DNA of 64,000 bases. Source: Theristus sp. LFF4_11 (Eukaryota > Nematoda > Chromadorea > Monhysterida > Xyalidae). The notes beneath the pieces were generated by a model. The model had not been told where the DNA came from. It made no database searches and worked only from the letters and a program-made list of their open reading frames with translations. The stretch's first letter is position 1, and each line of letters starts with the position of its first letter. The stretch spans positions 1 through 64,000 of the forward strand of contig JASANC010005354.1 of the NCBI GenBank assembly GCA_030248135.1, read 5' to 3'. The position numbers and the translations under genes are program-made. This document shows positions 11,616 through 21,710 of the stretch, piece after piece.

Positions 11616-11695
11616 GTTCGACTAGCTTCGTACTGACGAGGCCCCCTAGTCGAACGAATCGAACGTGTCTACGGATAGGGGCCGAAACACGTTCG
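11616..11695 (+). ncRNA. Hammerhead ribozyme core with permuted (split) strand order
   Basis: All conserved core bases are present: CTGACGA (11633-11639), GAA (11684-11686) and the cleavable C at 11669 after GTGT. All three helices pair at canonical positions. Stem I: 11627-11632 with 11670-11675 (six pairs, one G-U). Stem II: 11640-11645 with 11678-11683 (six G-C pairs). Stem III: 11660-11668 with 11687-11695 (nine pairs, starting with A15.1-U16.1). But the strands come in the order Ia-IIa-IIIb-Ib-IIb-IIIa, so stems I and II would be a kissing contact between two hairpin loops: hairpin A closed by GTTCGACTAG/CTAGTCGAAC and hairpin B closed by stem III. It begins 25 bp after the EN-RT stop. 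Hammerheads in Penelope-like elements are established; this wiring is not one I know. Confidence 0.7.
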
Positions 11696-11825
11696 GTTCA
11701 ACCAAACCATCGAACCTTTCATGTCTTAATTTTTTCTTTACGTTTTGCAGCTCAGGTGACCGTTCGTCGTCGCGACTCACGTGCATTTCGACACTCTTCT
11801 ACTGACGAATTTTCTTCCATTCAAG

Positions 11826-12087
11826 ATGCCACGTCATAACCAGCACCATAAACATCAGGACAAACGTCAACATGACCAGCAACAACGTCGGCAGAACGCC
11901 AAACGCCAACGACTGGATGCTAATCGGGATCTTGACAATCATGAAGACGACGGCAGTGCTCTGAGCGACGAACAGGTGTGTAGTTCTTTGGTCTGGGAGA
12001 TTTTCCTTTTACGTTGTTGCTTTAGAGTCATTTTGAGTCGTTCATGTGTTCCAGCTCATTCTCATCCTTCCTTTTCACCTTTTACTC
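11826..12087 (+). CDS. N-terminal exon of ORF1 in the 3' partial repeat of the retroelement
   Basis: An acceptor-like TTACGTTTTGCAG ends at 11750 and is followed by a leader and an ATG at 11826: MPRHNQHHKHQDKRQ, a His/Gln/Arg-rich basic start, then an acidic segment ending ALSDEQ at 11975, where a GTGTGT donor-like sequence follows and a possible acceptor (GTTCCAG) sits at 12055. It is inside the retroelement, after the ribozyme, where a second unit would start. It therefore probably represents the missing 5' part of the ORF1 whose end is at 8263. Introns are known in Penelope-like elements. It could instead be a separate gene fragment. Confidence 0.4.
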
Positions 12088-12109
12088 ATTTGGGGGGGGG
12101 CCGCGGGGG

Positions 12110-12676
12110 CAGTACCGAAGGCGAAAGCAAATTTTCGAGGGGGGGGGGATGTCGTCACGTGGGGGGGGGTGCCGAAAATTTTTCAGTGGGGGGGTGTCAG
12201 TCATGGTACAGTGACACCCCCCAGGCGTGGGCCATGGGGGGTGCACTATTGTAGAAAAATTTCTTGGGGGGTGCACACCCCCCACCCCACCCATGAGATT
12301 TTTTCGCTTAAATTTTGAAGGAAAAACGCTAAATTTTGCTGCAAAATCTTTGAAATTACAATGAAGAATGTCAAGTTACCATATATTTAGCTTATATTAT
12401 GGACTTTAAGGACAAAAAGTCATGATTTTTGAGCAAAAATTCATGATTTTTGGGTGGTCCGAGAAAATTTTTGGGGGGTGTCACTGTTACTTAGGTCCAT
12501 GTAGGGGGGGGGTGGGTGGGGTGTCCAGCAAATTTCGAGGGGGGGTGTGGATGGTCCAGTGTCAGGTTTTGGGGGGTGGGTGTCGCGTGACCCCTCCCCC
12601 ACCCCCCCCCCACGCGGAGGTCTCGGGTGCTCTGGGGGGGTGTACCCCCCCCCCACCCCCCACGTCTTCGGTACTG
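12110..12676. mobile_element. hAT-like element D (TIR CAGTACCGAAG)
   Basis: 567 bp with inverted ends CAGTACCGAAG/CTTCGGTACTG and exact 8-bp duplication CGCGGGGG at 12102-12109 and 12677-12684. It sits in a G-run of element A copy 2. The interior alternates long G and C runs with short AT-rich parts. The ends resemble element E (CAGTAGCGAAAG). Confidence 0.85.
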
Positions 12677-13170
12677 CGCGGGGGGGCCATGTTACGTTGG
12701 GGGGGCGGTCAAAATTTTGAAATTTGATAGATAGATAGCTAAAACGCTAAAAAGCTATAAAAACAGCATAATACTGCTAAAAATACGCTAAAAATCAAGT
12801 ATAAACGCGTATTTTACCTAAAATTAGCGAAATTTTCAAGAATTACGAGCAAAAATGGTCAATTTTGGTAAAAAAATTGACTCATTTTATGTCTTCGAAG
12901 ACAAAAATTTTTAGATAGATAGCTGGCTGAGAAATTTTTTCAGAATAGCTGAGCCGAAAAAACCTGTTTGATAGAGATAGATTCGAAAATTTTTTGGGGG
13001 GGGGGCTGGCCCCCCCCCCCAGGCCCCCCCCTAGAACAACTATGGTTACATCTCTAGCCTTGCCTGCTGCCTTGCGTTGCATAGGGGTTTTAAACTTTTT
13101 TAATTCTTTTTTATCGGAATTTTTTAATTAAAAAACAAATTTTTTTGGCCATCAAAAAACTGTATTTTAT

Positions 13171-13415
13171 TTATTTTTATTTTTTATTTATTTATTTGTT
13201 CGCGCGCCGGTTCCGGAAACCCTAAGGTACCAAACTCCGGTGGAAACGGGCAATACTGCCCCGAGCCCAATTTACCCTCGGCTCTGGAGGGGGTAGACCA
13301 TTAGATCTTGTTGGTCACTTTAGTTTCTCCATTATGTGTCTTGTCCGCAGCGAGGTTCGAACTTTCCACCTACAGAACGGTAGGCGAAAGCTCTACACCT
13401 GCGCTACAGACGCGA
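13171..13415 (-). repeat. tRNA-derived SINE, copy 1
   Basis: Read on the minus strand: a tRNA-like head near 13415-13345 with A box TAGCGCAGGTGTAGAG and B box GTTCGAAC, a body with GGGACAGT/CCGGAGTTTGG-type sequence, and an A/T-rich (AAATA)n tail near 13171-13200. The second copy at 40066-40298 matches along its whole length. The tRNA head is diverged enough that it is not a functional tRNA. Confidence 0.85.
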
Positions 13416-13902
13416 CGCGACACATGTACTTTCGCCTGCGTTTAAGCGTTTAAGGGGAAATGCGTTTAAGACACTTTCCATTCCACAGAAATCTTTATTT
13501 TTGTAACATCCCACGTACTAAAATCAAACTACTACTGATGTTGGCACTGGCAGACGTTGCCTAGACTAGCCTAAACCAAAACCTAATCCTAAAGCCTAAT
13601 TCAGCTAAACATTATCCTGACCTAACCTAAACCTAAGCGAAATCCTCGACTCGACACGATTTTGGTTGAAACAGGACGCAAATGAACGCACGCCCTGCGG
13701 ACGGTGCAGCTCGGACCCTCACAATGTTCGACCCTCGCGCAGCTTGGAATCTCAAAAAAGGTTAAGATTCATATAAAAGGCTTTAGTCTTCTTCTTAGAA
13801 TTGCACATTCTTGTCACTTTTCTTTTAATAAAACGCCAAGCACAAAAGATACTTGACCACTAAAAACACAACGATTCCTGTCACGCTGTTCTGTTTGTCA
13901 TC

Positions 13903-15239
13903 ATGGTCCCGCCGATAACATCAAACGCACAACCACAAGAGGAGCGGGCTCACGCAGAAGCACTGGATGCAATCACTTGCTTAAACAAGCTCGAACAAAA
14001 GCTGAACATGCTGACACTCAGTTGCACCGATGAAAGTAAGTTAACTTAGAGAATGTCAGAAATGGATACTAAAAAACTACATTGTAGCGTTGAAAAATCA
14101 CAACTGCCTCATTTTCTTCAAGTATCGTTTTTGTTAAACGCTTCTTTTTTGGTGTTTTTTTGTAGAATCAGAAATACCAGTAACCGGACACCATGTCACG
14201 TTAGGTCAAGCGTCCGTGATTACCAGGGCGTCCAATTTTTAACTTTTTTCAACTGTAAACATTTTGTTCTGATGAACAGAATCAAATAAACAACAATCCC
14301 GTAGCGGAAGCAGCGTCACTGATCTTTTGTCGTCCTTGTTCAACCCGAGCTCCATAGCCGTTTCACCTAGCGAGCCACTTTCGTATGTTGTTTTCGTTTT
14401 ACGTGCCTCATTTCGTTTTTTTCTATTTGCCCTTTCTTTTCAACAGCTCCAAAGTGGACAAAAACATACCACGCAAGCGGGATCGTGAGATTCACCACGA
14501 GAAAGTTCAGATTTTCGACGCTGCCGACGTGGCGCTGTATCGTGCTGCCAACACGTGTTCTGCTGGTTTGTATGATCCGAACAAGATGGGACGTGTGCTC
14601 TGATTCTCACGATTATGTATTGTTCATCTCAGATAAAGCCTCTAGTGTGCTTGATACAAACAGCATGCCCGTGAGTCCACCCGAACAACACCACAAAACC
14701 GATTCAGCATCAACGGCGTACGAAGACAGCCGAAATCAAAGCAAACTGAATGAGCAACAAAAGAGCGCCTCGTATTGGCGGGCTCCGGCAACGCCGACAA
14801 CAAGCTCCTTCGAGCACGAACAGAACAACAAGGTGTGTTGCGATGGTGTCGAGACATTTGTACACGTTTGTAACGAACGATAAAATGAAATTATTGCAAT
14901 TGTACGCTATTCAGAAGTTTGCAAAGTTCCGAAGTCAGAGAGCGCGAGCGCATCAGCAAGCGACTCCGAGTGCAGCGCTGTCGTGCTCGTGTCCAGCGTC
15001 GACCGGCGACGAATACATCGTGGAGCTGTTCGTCAACGTGCGTCCGAAGCAGCCACAAACTCAGGTGCACTCAGGTGTCTCAACTGCAACTTGAGAATTG
15101 TGACACACGCGGACAACACAATTCGTTGAACTTGCAGGATCAGTGCACGCCAGGCGTTGACCGTCAGCTGGCTTCGTTCACGCCACGTCGTGTCTGGCTC
15201 AACAATCAACTTGTGCATGGCGACAGTGGTCGCAAATGA
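13903..15239 (+). CDS. Unrecognised six-exon gene, small Ser/Gln-rich protein
   Basis: I do not recognise the family. Exons joined by eye with consistent phase: 13903 to about 14034, 14282-14391, 14446-14570, 14632-14830, 14915-15064 and 15138-15239. Start ATG 13903 (MVPPITSNAQPQEERAHAEA) follows a leader; stop TGA at 15237. The N-terminal exon predicts a short helix (EALDAITCLNKLEQKLNML), possibly coiled coil. The third exon is charged (KNIPRKRDREIHHEKVQIF), and the rest is Ser/Gln/Pro-rich and probably disordered, ending VWLNNQLVHGDSGRK. No signal peptide or membrane segment. It follows the SINE and the mobile-element nest. The exon chain is supported by splice sites and phases, not by homology. 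Confidence 0.5.
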
Positions 15240-16480
15240 CAAACCGTCGCACCAAACTACCGTAGCTACTGATTACTTATACATTGCACCAAACCGGTTG
15301 ATTTGTTCCATCATCGCATGAAACCGTGGCATTTCTGCCGCTCACTGATACACTACTTACGCAGTACCCAAGCAGATTAGCAATTTCACTACTGATAAAT
15401 ATACTGATTCTTTGTTTTTTGATGCCTGTTGTTAGCTGTGAATCATAAAAGAAATTCATTCCAAAAATTTTGGATAAAAATTTGGCTCTCACCAATAGTT
15501 GATGTTTTGGATCGAACTACAAATGTGACGTGTTTTGCCACAAACCAGTAAGACGGTGGATCTGTGGAAGTTTCCGTTAATGGACCGATTGACTAGTTGA
15601 CCCTGTTACCATGCAGCACAGATTAGTGCTCATAATGACTCTGTACTTTTCCTTTCCTGAACAAATGTCAGCAGCGTACGGTATGGCCGATTAAACATGG
15701 CAGCTTTTTTCAGTGCTCATGGAGCGCGCGAAATTTGAATGAAAGAGAAAAGACGTTCAGAAACCACATTGTGTGCCAAATTTGACTCGTTTTTTTAAAC
15801 TAATGGATTATCCGCGCTATTCTGGTCATTCTTTATCCCTTGTACACATGATTGGGAATTACGTTGGCTTTTTTAAAAAAGACAACTCCTAGTCTGCGGC
15901 TGATCCCGCCTTGATGGACTGCCTCATTTATTCGGCCGTACTGTACATGCGCGTTTCAGCCTTCACAAAACAATTTAGAGAATTTAATGAATTGAAGAAA
16001 TAAAACGGTTGAACTGAACTTTTTGATCAGTTTGAAAAAGCGAATTTGGAATCACAGACGCGAAAGTCATTTTTTCTCTGGTGAAGTCATTGGTTTAGTT
16101 CGGTTCTGAGATTTCGGTTTATCATCTTCAGGAGAGGTCCCAGCTATAGCAGGTTCGTTGTTAATAGGTTCGTTTGACGCCTGAGATCATTCAGAATTTT
16201 GATAACTAGCCACATTACTGGTGGTGATTCAAGTCAACAGCTCGGTCGGACCACGTAAATGGTAAACGTAAAACACAGATTATGTGACACCATGAATCGG
16301 CCGCTGGTCGAATTAATCAGGGTTTCTGTTCAAAACGTGTGAGTGGCACACCTCCTAAACTAATTTTATTTGCAAAATATCCAAAATTGTCTGACAAAAT
16401 ATTTAGGTGTCTCTATCTAAAGATGAAACTTCTGAACTGTTAACATCCTGAAAGGCTGTGAACAGCACAGCTGGAACCGC
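15240..16480. other. Intergenic stretch, no gene seen
   Basis: No ORF or splice-flanked exon stands out. The segment around 15885-15945 (CTGCGGCTGATCCCGCCTTG) is repeated at about 43630-43690, so an unclassified dispersed repeat is present. Confidence 0.5.
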
Positions 16481-17077
16481 ATGAATGTTAACCGGCTGTA
16501 GAAAAAGAACCCCTGGAATTCGATGGACTGCTTACCACTATTTCTTTGGCTGTTTTTTCGGCTGACTGGTTGGTCTGATCTGGTGACTTCGACCTAGCAA
16601 GTCTCGCTGTTTTTCTAGAATCTCTGGTCAGCGCCCTTCTAGCTGGTTGCTTTGTCAGCGTTGTTGACTGAAGAGGATTCACCACTTCTAGCTGATACCG
16701 TTTTGAATGCTGATAACCCATTCATGACTTCGTTAGTTTTTTTTAATTTATTTTTATATTCGTTAATGCATGTGTGAACAATTTGCGCTCAACCAATTAA
16801 AAACACAATAAAACAATAGGGTAATCAGCTGCAGTTTTCGCAGGTCAGTGCATCCATGCAGTGAAGCTTTTGCAGAGTTTCTCATAACTTTTATATAGCA
16901 AATGCTCAAAACATTTTAACAGGTACGGTATTTATTGACAAAACCGACCTTTAACGACATCATGCCTGATTTGCTGTTGTCCGACTGAGAATAGTACGTG
17001 TCTGATGGTCTTGCTTTGCCTTGAAGCGTGCTTTCGTAATCTTCCGGCAGGCGGAACATGCTGCGTATGGTTGGACC

Positions 17078-20000
17078 CTACACGAGTGCATATGATCGAT
17101 AGGCAACCAGTTTGTTATTCCATTTAAAAAAGTATTTTTTGTTCCACACGTTGTGTCGAACTCGAAAGACAAACTGTGGTCGTTATGTGGCAGCAGCCAA
17201 AAATGCTTGCACCTTGTGGCCTTTTTTATTCTCCGACCATTTATAAATATTAGCAAGCGCCTCGTCGTAATCGAACTTCTTTTTCTCTTTGTCATCAATT
17301 GGCATCCAACGTTTACTATTGAAAAACGCCAGCATGTCCATAATCTGAACAATGTTTTTCATGCAAGTCAATTTCGCGTTCAAATACCTATCATACTTCC
17401 ACTCACAAAAACGTGATGAACAAAAAAATTTAAAAACACACTTGCTAACAAACTACCAAAAAGTGAAACGTTTCACCGACCAGCCGCTCATAACGCTTTT
17501 TGGAGAGATGACGGTTCGTGAGTTTGTAGCCATAAAAGAGAATCGTGCAAATGATTGGTAGTGCAACTACGGCAACGATAAAGTGCACTAAAATGGCAAC
17601 GTCGTACGATGACAGACACTGCAATTGACGCTTTTCAACCTCGGTGCTCATGCAGTGAGATGTTTTCATTCAGTTATGCGTAATTTGCACATAAAAAGGT
17701 ATGACGAGTAATTGATTTCATTCACATCAAAGTGGTAAATGGGCTTCGAAAGTTTGACCTCATTACGATTAGTGCCGCAGAAGCCCTTTGGAAATGCAGG
17801 CACTGATGTGTCGTCTGTTAGGCAAACCGGATCGCGGCAACAGCAGACGGCGAAGAATGACTGCAGTTTTAAAGAACCTTGTTTTTATATCAAACTTGAA
17901 CTTTAATAAACGCGCAACAAACACAAGCATTTTAACCCATTCTCACCTTGTTGTACTGAATCGGCTGTTTAGTGCAGAACGATCGAGTGGAATAAACCGG
18001 ATGAGCGGTTCGCACCGTCCATTGACCATTAAACTTGTCGTCGTTACAGATTCCTTGATACTCAGCAAAATCATTCAGGCATTTGTATTCTGAAGCTGTA
18101 GCTGAAACCAAAAAAGAGATTTGTTATCATCAACATTTGATTAGAATGGTTTGGATGACGAGACGAGACCCGATTGGTTTTTTAAGATTTTCAGGCTTGA
18201 CCACCTGTTTTATATGCCCTAGGTTATGTTTAGTGAGCGACTACCAACGTTTTCTGCACATTTACGGTATGTTTACCGTTCTCATTGTGCGTGACAATCC
18301 TAGCACAAACTTGCTGCGCGTCAATCTTGCTAACACATGTTTTCTGTCTGCTGTTGCTCAAACAAATTGGTGGCGGCAAGCTGCCATCAACACTGCGCCA
18401 CACATCCGTCGCCGGTGGCTAAAAGTATCTACTATACTAAAATAATACTTTGTCTGTCCGTCTGTCTGTCTGTCTGTCCGTCCAACTTTTTGCTATTTAA
18501 GGCAGCGAAATCAAAATGTTGCTATCACTTTTTAACAATTTTTCTATGCAAATTATTTTCTCTCTTTCGGTTTTCAACAACGAGTCATCATGATTCATTC
18601 AGTTCTTTCCTCAACGTTACGTCGCAATGGTCAGTTCGGTTGGTAGTTGTGATGTAAAAAGATGAGATTATAATGTGCGGGAACGAATTGCTCCAAAAAG
18701 CCGCCACCATGTCACAGAATGGGCGGCACATCCGATTATGATCGACAGCAGAAATTGGAAAAACGGGTCTCCGAATAAAACGAATTTGCGACTTTGAAAA
18801 ACCAACAATAACGAAATCGGCGGGGGGTACAATTCCGGCCCGCTAATTCCGGCCTGAAGAATTCCGGCCCGCTCATTCCGGCCCGAAGAATTCCGGCCCG
18901 AAGAATTCCGGCCCGGAGAATTCCGGCCCGGAGAATTTTCGCCAGCACGAACAATATTAAACCACACGAAGTGATTTTGGTAATGAAATAATAAAATAAA
19001 AATATCGATGTTCACATGTTACAGTGTATTTTCAATGATGTTCGTCCTGTTTGCTTTTTTGGAAAATGAAGCCTTTTGGAAAAAAGAAACTACAACTAAA
19101 TTTTTAAATTTTTTATCATGAACAGGATTTGTGACCCTTTTACCTTATCAAAAAGGCTTGGCTTAGGATTAGGAACCTACAACAAGTCACTGCAAGCAAG
19201 TTCTAAACAAAAATAAAAATCACAAGAATTTATTTACCAAAAATCACTTCGTGTGGTTTAATATTGTTCTTGCTGGCGAAAATTCTCCGGGCCGGAATTC
19301 TCCGGGCCGGAATTCTTCGGGCCGGAATTCTTCGGGCCGGAATGAGCGGGCCGGAATTCTACGGGCCGGAATTTCGCGGGCCGGAATAGTACACGAGCCC
19401 GAAATCGGCTATTAATTTTTTTCATACAAAATTGCTTTTCCTGTGAATAATAATTGAATCCCATATTTTTTCTGAACCAAATACACGGGTAACGTTGCTG
19501 CGGAACGTTGGATCAAAGCAAATTGAAACAGGTCATGAAGATCGATTGTGAGAGCACAAAACAAACAGCAGTTTTTACAAGATTTTAACCAAAATTCTGT
19601 GATTTTCAAAAAGCAAAATTGGTGAACACAAATTTTCAACTTTGAAACAGCAGAAACTGAAATCATATTGTTTAAAACATTTTTGGCAAAAGCGGGATTA
19701 CTATAAAAAACAAATGGGATTGTGCAAATAAACGGGTATCGATTCCGGCCAGTTCTGTAAAAGATAAACAAGCCTCTTTGTGTCAGACTTAGCGACTCTG
19801 AAAAATGAAATTGTCAAACAAGCAAGTCACGTTTGAACAATTTCATTCAACCAGAAAAAATCCAACTGGAACGACTTGCCTTTAACCGAGTTTTTAAAAC
19901 TTAACTAACCGAAAACAAACGGGAGCAGCTAATTCAATTAGTTTAGAAAAAAACTTTCTCAGCGATTGCAAATCACGATAACAGGGTTATAAAAGAATCA

Positions 20001-20942
20001 TTTTTGACATAGAATTGACACCGAATCGAAAAGCATAAAAACAAACACGTTTGAAAAGCACTTTCAAAAATCGAGCGGGTTCTCGAGCTAAAAATGAAAG
20101 CGGAACGCTTGCCCCAAACAATAAACGGTATCAACGCATGAAAGAAGGCCTTGGTTAAAAAATCAACACGTTTCCCGTTCCAGGAAAACAGAAGCAAATG
20201 TCGATTAATCCGCGGGTGCACCTTGCTGTTAACAAAATCGCAAACTTTTTACCCGGGCCGTAGGCACGGGTCAACTGCTAGTGAGAAACAAAAAATGTAA
20301 ATCGAGTTTTTTTTATTACCAATTCACTCTGTTGTAAATTTGCAGTCTCTACCTAAATTTGTTTAGTACCGCCTGTCGGAACAGCATTGCAAATATTGTG
20401 ACACGAAACTCTTACTGGAAGGGTGATCTTTTCGTGAGCGAAGCTGGGATGCGGGTGTTGATTGCAGTTGTGAACGTTGCAGCAACAGATGTACACATAC
20501 ACGTTCGACTGACGACCGGCTGATGTGTACTGTAGTCGACTGTATTGGCATCGGTTGTGCGTCTCAATAGTGCCGTCGCAGACGTCGTTTTCAAAAGTCA
20601 TGTTCTTAAAAGTATGCCGAAAAAAACTTTGGATTTCCAACCAATATCCAATATAATTGGCGAAACATGAGAATGTTTCACCATCAGGTCAGTGCGCGTT
20701 TCTCGATGAAAACAGCCGAATGCGTGACGATGCAACTGCGCTTGCGCATGTTGCGATTCCACGTTGCCCATGACGCTCAGCCAGTAGCATGCCGTTGTTC
20801 CGGCTCGACAAGACAGCGACTGCGATGCGTTGTCGTTTCCCTGATAACATTTGATCTCTGGTGTTCTGTGAATTGCTGCAGAGGACGCGAGAAAGCACAC
20901 CAGCAACATGAATGACGGTTGGAATGGTGAAGACAACGGCAT
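17078..20942 (-). CDS. Small Cys-rich (Ly6/ET-like) single-pass membrane protein
   Basis: Exons with phases checked: 20682-20942, 20370-20604, 17947-18101, 17481-17618, 17213-17344, then probably about 17078-17173. ATG 20942 gives a signal peptide (MPLSSPFQPSFMLLVCFLAS). The ectodomain has many Cys, including IKCYQG, SCRAGTTACYW and VYICCCNVHNCN; a CC...CN ending is typical of Ly6/three-finger and nematode ET modules. A third extracellular exon adds EYKCLNDFAEYQGICNDD. Exon 4 carries the membrane helix (VAILVHFIVAVVALPIICTILFYG shortened here to its core VHFIVAVVALPII) followed by basic residues. Cytoplasmic part is short; the last intron would be only 39 bp, and an extra basic exon at about 16510-16703 could belong to another isoform. 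The 2.3 kb intron between exons 2 and 3 holds a Helitron. Function unknown. Confidence 0.6.
18428..20281. mobile_element. Non-autonomous Helitron
   Basis: 1854 bp. 5' end TCTACTATACTA after an A; 3' end CTAG before a T, with a GC hairpin (ACCCGGGCC-GTA-GGCACGGGT) about ten bases inside it: the standard Helitron signature with insertion between A and T and no target duplication. A (CTGT/CCGT)n run lies just after the 5' end. No Rep/helicase ORF. It sits in the intron of the Ly6-like gene and contains the foldback at 18822-19399. Confidence 0.82.
18822..19399. mobile_element. Foldback (Mutator-like size duplication) with GAATTCCGGCCCG arrays
   Basis: Two arms (about 18828-18980 and 19240-19395) are inverted copies, each containing about seven ~15-bp units of the type GAATTCCGGCCCGAA. 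Spacer about 260 bp. Flanked by CGAAATCGGC at 18812-18821 and 19400-19409 (9-10 bp). A 9-10 bp duplication with long arms suits Mutator-like elements; no transposase is present. Nested in the Helitron. Confidence 0.8.
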
Positions 20943-21129
20943 CTTGATGACCGAGCCGGGATAGTTTAGCAATACTGACAGACGCACTTGAAAACAATTG
21001 GTAGTATGAAAAAATGAAAAACGATCCTGTTCAACGTTCAACAACAAATTTTTTTTTATTTACAGTCCATCTGGATCTGGATAATTTCGGGCATTAGCTG
21101 ATTGGCCGGTGCGTGACCGTAATCAGATT

Positions 21130-21530
21130 CAAACGCGGGACGTTCAAATTGCACTTTGCTTTTTTTAAATTTTTTAATTTTTTTCAGCTCAATTTTTTTC
21201 AAAAATACCGTAATTTTTGCATTTTTCTTGACGTTTGTGTCTGTCCCTGCATAGATTTTGTTGTTTCTGACCAAACAAGCAGCTTGTTTGCACAAAATAT
21301 TCCGTATTTTACAAGAATTTCTGTGTTTTTCTATCAAAGGCAAAAATTTGGTATTAATATTACCCGTGCGATCCCGTGCACGGGTAATTTTTCTGCCAGT
21401 GCACCCCCCCCCCTCTCTGGAAAATTTGCTGCCCGTGCACCCCCCTCTCACCGAGAAGGCACCTGACATGGCAAACACCCCCCCCCCCCCTGCAAACCTC
21501 ACCCAAGGTCCCGCTTTCGCCACTGGTTCA
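21130..21530. repeat. Truncated copy of hAT-like element E
   Basis: Near-identical to 25750-26090 over TACCGTAATTTTTGCATTTT, GTTTGTGTCTGTCCCTGCAT and AACAAGCAGCTTGTTTGCAC, ending CCCGCTTTCGCCACTG. The left terminus seen in the full copy (24787) is missing, so this copy is 5'-truncated or rearranged. Confidence 0.7.
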
Positions 21531-21710
21531 AAACAAATTCAAACCAAACAAAAAATATCAAAACTTGTTTCCCACGATTTCGACGGTTTTGATCCCGCTT
21601 TTAACAATTGGTTGATTGGCTCCGCTGCGCTCTTATGTTCATTCGTTGTTTCTTTCTGTGCCAGAGAAAAACACTGATTTCAGTATTTCACCGTTCACGG
21701 ACAGTCCCGG

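Larger units (their letters stand above)
7692..12090 (+). mobile_element. Naiad-type Penelope-like retroelement insertion (~4.4 kb)
   Basis: Its limits are set by the split hAT-like element around it: intact copies read AGATAGCTGGAAAATTTTGGGG where this locus has the 4.4 kb insert, with about five to ten bases of the target lost. In order: the 3' part of an ORF1 (to 8263), a GC-rich structured spacer, an endonuclease-reverse transcriptase ORF (8839-11591), a hammerhead-like ribozyme (11616-11695), then a second 5' region with an ORF1 start (11826). This is the partial tandem layout typical of Penelope-like elements, where the 3' end repeats the 5' region. The left unit is 5'-truncated. Confidence 0.8.
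7627..13044. mobile_element. hAT-like element A, copy 2, split by two insertions
   Basis: The left end CATAGTTGTTCCAG (7627) and the right end CTAGAACAACTATG (13044) are flanked by the same 8-bp duplication, GTTACATC, at 7619-7626 and 13045-13052. They are therefore two halves of one insertion now 5.4 kb apart. The left half runs to about 7691, the right half resumes at about 12091. The sequence between them is the Penelope-like element; element D lies further inside the right half. Orientation is opposite to the copies at 5794 and 24095. Confidence 0.87.
5663..13056. mobile_element. hAT-like element B, copy 1, host of a nested insertion stack
   Basis: Terminal inverted repeats TAGAGATGTAA (5663) and its complement ending TACATCTCTA (13056) are flanked by the 8-bp duplication GCCTTGCC at 5655-5662 and 13057-13064. 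The element's own sequence is present in four pieces around the insertions at 5794-6268, 6480-7219 and 7627-13044. An uninterrupted copy of the same element is at 24815-25580 (766 bp), which proves the insertion points base by base. No transposase is visible, so it is non-autonomous. Confidence 0.85.

Noticed and set aside
12046..12727. Gly/Pro-rich ORFs over G and C runs
   Set aside because: Low-complexity translations of transposon homopolymer runs, no splice context.
13345..13415. tRNA gene
   Set aside because: A and B boxes are present but the cloverleaf is broken and the unit is repeated with a body and tail at 40066: SINE.
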